NCBI GenBank assembly: GCA_030695205.1
Contig: JAUYTN010000059.1
Location: 142,146 to 206,145, forward strand
DNA length: 64,000 nucleotides
Source: Burkholderiaceae bacterium
GTDB taxonomy: Bacteria > Pseudomonadota > Gammaproteobacteria > Burkholderiales > Burkholderiaceae_C
Reading direction: 5' to 3'
Below the pieces are notes generated by a model, which had not been told where the DNA came from, did no database searches, and saw only the letters and a list, made by a program, of their open reading frames with translations. The first letter of the stretch is position 1; every line of letters begins with the position of its first letter. Positions 60,423 through 64,000 of the stretch are shown in pieces. The position numbers were made by a program, and so were the translations under genes.

Positions 60423-61208
60423 TCAGGTGGCAGCGGGGCGGTCTCGGCGAAACACCAGCCGGTCGGGGGAAGACAACGCAGACTGCCAGGCGTAGCCCTC
60501 CGCATCAAAACCCCGAAGCGCTTCGGGCGTGGTGGCCCGCTGCAGCGCGGCGTAGCGAACCATCAGCCCACGCGCGCGCTTGGCCATGAAGCTGATGACC
60601 TTGTACTGCCCATCGGGCCGGCGCTCCTCAAACACACATGTCACCACCCGTGGCAACAGCACCTTGGTATCCACCGCCTTGAAATACTCCTCGCTGGCCA
60701 GGTTGACCACGACGGGCGACACATCGGCCTGGGCGCGCTGGTTCAGGTACTCGGCAATCTGGCTGCCCCAGTAGCGGTAGAGATTGGCGCCCTTGGCCGT
60801 GGGCAGGCGGGTGCCCATTTCCAGCCGGTAGGGCTGCATCAGGTCCAGGGGCCGCAGCACACCATACAGACCACTCAAAATGCACAGATGCCCCTGCAGC
60901 CACTGCAGGTATGGCTCCGACAAGCTGGCAGCATCCAGCCCCTCGTACACATCGCCATTGAAGGCCAGCACCGCCTGCTTGGCGTTGTCTGGAGTGAACG
61001 TGGGCTGCCACGCCTGGTAGCGCCCCACATTCAGGCCCGCCAGCGCGTCGCTCAGGTGCATGAGAGATGCCAGTTCCTGAACAGACTTGTCACGCAGTAC
61101 GTCCACCAGTTCAGTGGCCTGGGGCACAAACAGAGGCTGGGTGTGGTAGGCCGTGGTGGGGGGGGACTCGAAGTCCAGCGCCTTGGCGGGAGAGATGACA
61201 AACAACAT
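60423..61208 (-). CDS. yaaA: YaaA-family peroxide-stress protein (DUF328)
   Basis: 261 residues: MLFVISPAKALDFESPP, FNGDVYEGLDAASLSE, HLCILSGLYGVLRPLDLMQPYRLEMGTRL, NLASEEYFKAVD, and ISFMAKRARGLMVRYA. All of the YaaA conserved blocks are present. In E. coli YaaA lowers intracellular iron-driven damage under H2O2 and has a DNA-binding fold. Start ATG 61208. This is the last backbone gene before the accessory tail. Confidence 0.95.
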   Translation of the reverse strand: MLFVISPAKALDFESPPTTAYHTQPLFVPQATELVDVLRDKSVQELASLMHLSDALAGLNVGRYQAWQPTFTPDNAKQAVLAFNGDVYEGLDAASLSEPYLQWLQGHLCILSGLYGVLRPLDLMQPYRLEMGTRLPTAKGANLYRYWGSQIAEYLNQRAQADVSPVVVNLASEEYFKAVDTKVLLPRVVTCVFEERRPDGQYKVISFMAKRARGLMVRYAALQRATTPEALRGFDAEGYAWQSALSSPDRLVFRRDRPAAT

Positions 61209-61302
61209 GGTGGCGATTTTGGCACGGAGCATTTGCCTGCGTGGCCGGGTCGCCTCGCCTGTACCCGGAAATCGGGTGCCTACATCACCTGTCGATGATT
61301 TT

Positions 61303-61331
61303 TTGACTCTACAACCCTGGAGTGATAAATT
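61303..61331 (+). promoter_or_regulatory. Promoter of hipBA remnant
   Basis: TTGACT, 17 nt, TAAATT forms a good sigma-70 promoter. The ATAC-N5-GTAT inverted repeat just downstream (61343-61355), immediately before the hipB start, is a candidate HipB operator. Confidence 0.65.
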
Positions 61332-61361
61332 GCGCTTATTACATACAAGTGGTATTTTCTC

Positions 61362-61646
61362 ATGGACTACCCCGTCGCGATCCCCGACCAACTGGCACCT
61401 CATTTGCGATCCCTGCGCAAAGCCCGGGGGCTTAGCCAGATGCAGCTAGCCCTGCAGCTTGGGGTGACGCAATCTCGCATTGCGGCCATCGAGAGCAAGC
61501 CTTCCGTCGTCAGCATGGGCCAGTTGGTGGACCTGCTCAGGGTTTTGGGCGTCCAACTGGTTCTGCGCGATGCACAACCGGCACCACCGCCTACCGTGCT
61601 GTCGGCTGCTTCTCCGGCGAAGACGGCCCCCGAAGGTGAGTGGTGA
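61362..61646 (+). CDS. hipB: HipB-like XRE-family antitoxin/repressor
   Basis: 94 residues. An HTH at about 12-62 (LRSLRKARGLSQMQLALQLGVTQSRIAAIESKP) is followed by MGQLVDLLRVLGVQLVLRD. It is an intact HipB-type repressor that would bind its own promoter and neutralise HipA. The TGA overlaps the hipA ATG (TGATG). Because hipA downstream is broken, HipB is probably now an orphan regulator. Confidence 0.88.
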   Translation: MDYPVAIPDQLAPHLRSLRKARGLSQMQLALQLGVTQSRIAAIESKPSVVSMGQLVDLLRVLGVQLVLRDAQPAPPPTVLSAASPAKTAPEGEW

Positions 61647-62576
61647 TGAATGGCCTGTCTGTGTGGATGAATGGCGAACTGGTGGGCACCTGGAGCGTGG
61701 GTCGCACCGGCCGCCACCGGTTGGAATACGCTGCCTCGTGGCGCCTGTCGCCACGCAGTCGGCCGCTGTCCCTGTCGCCCATTGGGCGCAACGCCCACCA
61801 CACACATCCTCAAACCCCCCATCGGAGTCACCCCAGGACGCAATCTGGACCTGAGCCTATCGGTGGAAAACGAATGGCTGTGCAGCCAGATCGCGCGCGA
61901 GTTGGGCCTGCCAACCGCACCATGCCATATCGAAGAATTTGGCCAGCGGCGGGCGCTGGTCGTGCAACGCTTTGACCGCGCCTGGCATCCAGACGGCTGG
62001 ATTGTCCGCCTGCCGCAGGAGGATTTTTGCCAAGCCAGGGGGGTTGCGAGCAGCCAGAAATACGAACAACAAGGCGGCCCCGGCATCGATGCCTGCCTGG
62101 ACGTGCTCAAGGGCGGCGAGGCCTTCGATGCGGATGCACGCAACTTTTTGTGCGCCCAGCTGCTGTTCTGGTTCCTGGCCGCCATAGATGGGCACGCGAA
62201 AAACTTTTCGCTGTTCGTGCTGCCGGGTGGCCGCTACCGGATGACGCCCTTGTACGACGTGCTGTCGGCCTGGCCCCTGATTGGCACCAACGCGCACAGC
62301 ATGCAGTACAAAAAGGTCAAGCTGGCCATGGCCGTGCGCAGCAAGGCAGCGCATTTCAAGCTGTCAGACATTCAGTACCGCCATTGGCAGCCGCTGGCTC
62401 AGCGCAGTGGAGCGCAAGGGGCCTGGCAGGCCATGCTGGACATGGCGCAACGATTGGATGGTGTGCTGACGGTGGTGGAGCAGCGCTTGCCGACAGATTT
62501 TCCGACACCGCTGGCCCAGGCCATTTTTCAGGGGGTGCGGCGTCATTTGCACCAGTTCCAACGAGGGGCGGCCTAG
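61646..62576 (+). pseudogene. hipA: hipA toxin (Ser/Thr kinase) with internal deletion and frameshift
   Basis: Codons from 61646 give a good HipA N-terminus (MNGLSVWMNGELVGTWSVG...RPLSLSP, to about residue 46). The frame then changes, and from about 61790 the third frame continues with the HipA C-half: GATPTTHILKPP, SVENEWLCSQIARELGLPTA, VVQRFDRAW, RLPQEDFCQARG, the catalytic-core AAIDGHAKNFS and YDVLSAWPLIG. Full HipA is about 420-440 residues; about 130 codons are missing, including the Gly-rich ATP loop region with the AGAQEK motif. The product cannot be made as one chain, so kinase activity should be lost. Confidence 0.88.
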
Positions 62577-62585
62577 GCTGCGTGA
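62511..62585 (+). repeat. 75-bp direct repeat, copy 1 (3' end of hipA)
   Basis: CTGGCCCAGGCCATTTTTCA through CTGCGTGA. It is 69/75 identical, without gaps, to 63293-63367. The two copies flank the second toxin-antitoxin remnant, 782 bp apart. Confidence 0.85.
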
Positions 62586-62623
62586 CAGGGGAGGACAGCT
62601 GTCGAGTTCCGTGCGTTGGTGGT

Positions 62624-62959
62624 TCATCCGGGCACCAGCTCTTGCAACAGCTCTGGCCGGTTGCTGATCAAGCGCAACAGGCACAGCACACCACCGGGCG
62701 GTGCAAAGCGACCCTGCTCCCAGTCTCGCAGCGTGGCCACCGGCGTATCAATGCGGTCTGCAAACGCTTGCTGCGACAAGCCAGCCTTGGAGCGGGCCGT
62801 GCGCACCAGTATTTGCGCCGGTGTGGTGACGGCCCCAACGGTGCCTGTCTTGGCTTCGGTTAACGCCTGCCGAATGTCGGGCAGTGCCTCGCCAAAATCA
62901 GCTTCAATGGCCTTGGCCACGGCTTCCACGTCCAAGTCAGGTATGGCGTACTTAGTCAT
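62624..62959 (-). CDS. XRE-family HTH antitoxin of a RelE/HigBA-like module
   Basis: 111 residues from ATG 62959. The N-terminus MTKYAIPDLDVEAVAKAIEAD and the C-terminal HTH (VRTARSKAGLSQQAFADRIDTPVATLRDWEQGRFAPPG) match antitoxins encoded after RelE-like toxins. It overlaps the 3' end of the toxin remnant by 8 bp, the usual toxin-first order. It looks intact and could still repress the palindromic operator at 63143-63159. Confidence 0.85.
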   Translation of the reverse strand: MTKYAIPDLDVEAVAKAIEADFGEALPDIRQALTEAKTGTVGAVTTPAQILVRTARSKAGLSQQAFADRIDTPVATLRDWEQGRFAPPGGVLCLLRLISNRPELLQELVPG

Positions 62960-63132
62960 TTTTGATACCTTGAATGGCTTTTGCAGACATGTTTTCCTGC
63001 GCGTTCTTGACATACACCGCCAGCATCAGGATAAATCCAGCATCCAGCCGGTTGAAGTAGATAACCCGAGCGCCGCCGCGCTTGCCTTGGCACTTGGCGC
63101 TGAAAGGTGGGAGTCTGGACGACTGTGTACAC
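62952..63132 (-). pseudogene. RelE-like toxin with internal deletion
   Basis: The start VYTVVQTPTFQRQ (from GTG 63132) and the end GKRGGARVIYFNRLDAGFILMLAVYVKNAQENMSAKAIQGIKND are recognisable pieces of one RelE/ParE-fold toxin of the type paired with this antitoxin. They are in different frames and about 50 codons between them are missing. The remaining protein would lack the central beta-strands, so activity should be lost. Confidence 0.8.
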
Positions 63133-63142
63133 GGGCTCAACT

Positions 63143-63159
63143 ATACGGGTTTCCCGTAT
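63143..63159. promoter_or_regulatory. Perfect 17-bp palindrome, candidate toxin-antitoxin operator
   Basis: ATACGGG-TTT-CCCGTAT, arms of 7 bp, 11 bp upstream of the toxin start codon and overlapping a possible TATAGT -10 on the minus strand. This is the usual place and form of an autoregulatory operator for HTH antitoxins. Confidence 0.6.
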
Positions 63160-63292
63160 TTGACGCACGACTCGCAGCACAAATATTGAACCAGATCGCC
63201 ATTCCGCGAATGGATGGGCCTACCAGGTTATGTCAACAGCCATAACGCACATGTCGCAATCACCGCCGCTAGCGGGGTTGCCCTTGGCACAA

Positions 63293-63367
63293 CTGGCCCG
63301 GGCCATTTTTCAGGGGGCCCGGCGCCATTTGCACCAGTTCCAACGAGGGGCTGCCTTGGCTGCGTGA
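63293..63367 (+). repeat. 75-bp direct repeat, copy 2 (second hipA 3' fragment)
   Basis: Encodes LARAIFQGARRHLHQFQRGAALAA and a stop, the C-terminal end of a HipA paralogue. It has six substitutions relative to copy 1. The 63160-63292 stretch before it shows no gene I can support. Confidence 0.8.
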
Positions 63368-63389
63368 GAGGAAAGGATAGCCGCCGCCC

Positions 63390-63869
63390 TCAATGCGGCA
63401 GGAGGCCTGTGTCTTCGTAGAGATCATCCAGGCACAGCGACAGCGATGCATCCCCGCACTGCACGTCAAGCCGATCATCCGCCTGCAACACCGGCGAGCC
63501 CCATTGGCCATCGGACAGGCGCACATGGCACTGTGCCCACACACGCTCCGAGTCCACCAGCAGGTAGTAGCGCAAACTGGGCAAGCATTGGTAGGACAAC
63601 CACTTTTGTCTCACATCGGTCGCAGCCGTGGCGGGTGACAGCACCTCGGCAATGAAGCAGGGGGCTTGCTTGTGGTGCGGGTGGTCGTCATCCGTGATGG
63701 AGGACGTAAGCAATGCTTGGGGCATGGGGTCTGACGCAGTTTGGAAATCGATCAACGTACCTTGCAATGCCCTGCTACCCATTGGTGCGTCACCGGCCTT
63801 GTGTACGGGGAGAATCTTTTGCCTGGGTGTTTGAAACGGGATGCGTGGACAAGCGTGCGAAATCGGCAT
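63390..63869 (-). pseudogene. Uma2-family (DUF820) endonuclease fold gene, 5'-truncated
   Basis: The C-terminal half reads as Uma2: DDDHPHHKQAPCFIAEVLSPATAATDVRQKWLSYQCLPSLRYYLLVDSERVWAQ. The usual first 75 or so residues, with the HEYVDGEVYAM block and the first catalytic acid, are absent. The 50 residues ahead of it (HACPRIPFQTPRQKIL...) have no resemblance, and the apparent ATG comes from the 3' end of the group II intron. It is probably a gene cut by the intron or an associated rearrangement. Confidence 0.7.
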
Positions 63870-64000
63870 AGGGGGTCCCCCGCAATGGAAGACACCCCTG
63901 CCACACCACCGGGCATGCGGGTCCGCACCCGGCGGTTCGAGAGTTTGAGGTCAGGACAGCCTCGGCACTCCCAGCCTGTCAAAGTACGCAATGGTCAAAA
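63860..64000 (-). mobile_element. Group II intron, 3' end only (continues beyond window)
   Basis: Minus strand: the end of a reverse transcriptase frame, then a domain-V-like hairpin (63936-63905): ACCGCCGGG pairs with CCCGGTGGT over 9 bp, with a 2-nt TG bulge, a TGCG/CGCA upper stem and a 4-nt loop. Downstream GTGTGG...GGGGGACCCCCTATGCCGAT has the domain VI / 3'-splice-site look of this intron class as I remember it. The exact 3' boundary is uncertain by about 10 nt. Confidence 0.72.
63951..64000 (-). CDS. C-terminal end of group II intron reverse transcriptase/maturase (partial)
   Basis: The last 15 residues, ...LTIAYFDRLGVPRLS, precede a TGA stop at 63951. The FDRLGVPRL ending is typical of group II intron-encoded proteins, and it sits the expected distance before domain V. 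The rest lies outside the window. Confidence 0.65.
   Translation of the reverse strand, partial: LTIAYFDRLGVPRLS

Noticed and set aside
61646..62576. Functional hipBA toxin-antitoxin module
   Set aside because: hipA lacks its ATP-binding segment and the two halves are in different frames.

Overview
The window is a GC-rich chromosomal segment of a betaproteobacterium, most likely Burkholderiales and probably Comamonadaceae. The evidence is the gene order aroB-dgt-gltB-gltD-mlaFEDACB-yadGH-bolA-murA-hisGDCBHA-hisF-hisI-hisE-hinT-tatABC, the tamB/lolCD/recJ backbone, and a family of short AT-rich intergenic elements of a kind I associate with comamonad genomes. The genus cannot be fixed from the sequence alone.

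Layout. 0-9.9 kb: the 3' part of tamB, a tRNA-Arg(CCU), a WD40 lipoprotein overlapping an HDOD/GAF-like regulator, a flagellar stator pair that reads as Na+-type PomAB, a TatD hydrolase, a stand-alone zinc-binding CZB protein and a trans-sulfuration PLP enzyme. 9.9-19 kb: lolC and lolD, split by a two-gene AAA ATPase + DUF4276 cassette, then a COG4255-type gene, recJ, a PHP phosphoesterase and a DegS-like protease. 19-33 kb: tatCBA, hinT and the histidine genes on the minus strand. The his run is interrupted by a plus-strand LapA-domain protein and a subtilase with a GlyGly-CTERM-like tail. It continues into murA and a BolA-like gene. 33-46 kb: an ABC-2 exporter, the complete Mla phospholipid-transport set and gltBD. 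46-51 kb: a RAYT (REP-associated transposase), a gene of unknown function, dgt, a methyltransferase, a type IV Mrr endonuclease and aroB. 51-61 kb: hslR, a second HDOD protein, a glutamine amidotransferase, dinB, a VF530-like protein, a dienoyl-CoA isomerase-like crotonase, an HDAC-family deacetylase, an orphan RskA-like protein, queF, a prolyl-4-hydroxylase-like oxygenase and yaaA. 61.3-64 kb: an accessory tail of decayed modules. These are hipB with a hipA carrying an internal deletion, a RelE-like toxin with an internal deletion beside an intact HTH antitoxin, a second hipA 3' fragment, a 5'-truncated Uma2 gene and the 3' end of a group II intron that runs off the window.

The backbone genes largely serve the cell envelope (TamB, Lol, Mla, MurA, Tat), histidine and glutamate synthesis, and DNA maintenance. 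Accessory material sits at defined joints of the conserved order: between lolC and lolD, between aroB and dgt, between dgt and gltB, and after yaaA. The best candidate for a little-described system is the ATPase + DUF4276 pair. It looks like a split OLD/PARIS-type ATPase-TOPRIM defence module embedded in, and translationally coupled to, the essential lolCD operon. The second notable signal is the dispersed AT-rich element, with eight copies in 64 kb. It supplies the C-terminus of DinB, including a clamp-motif-like end, and the N-terminus of HisD.
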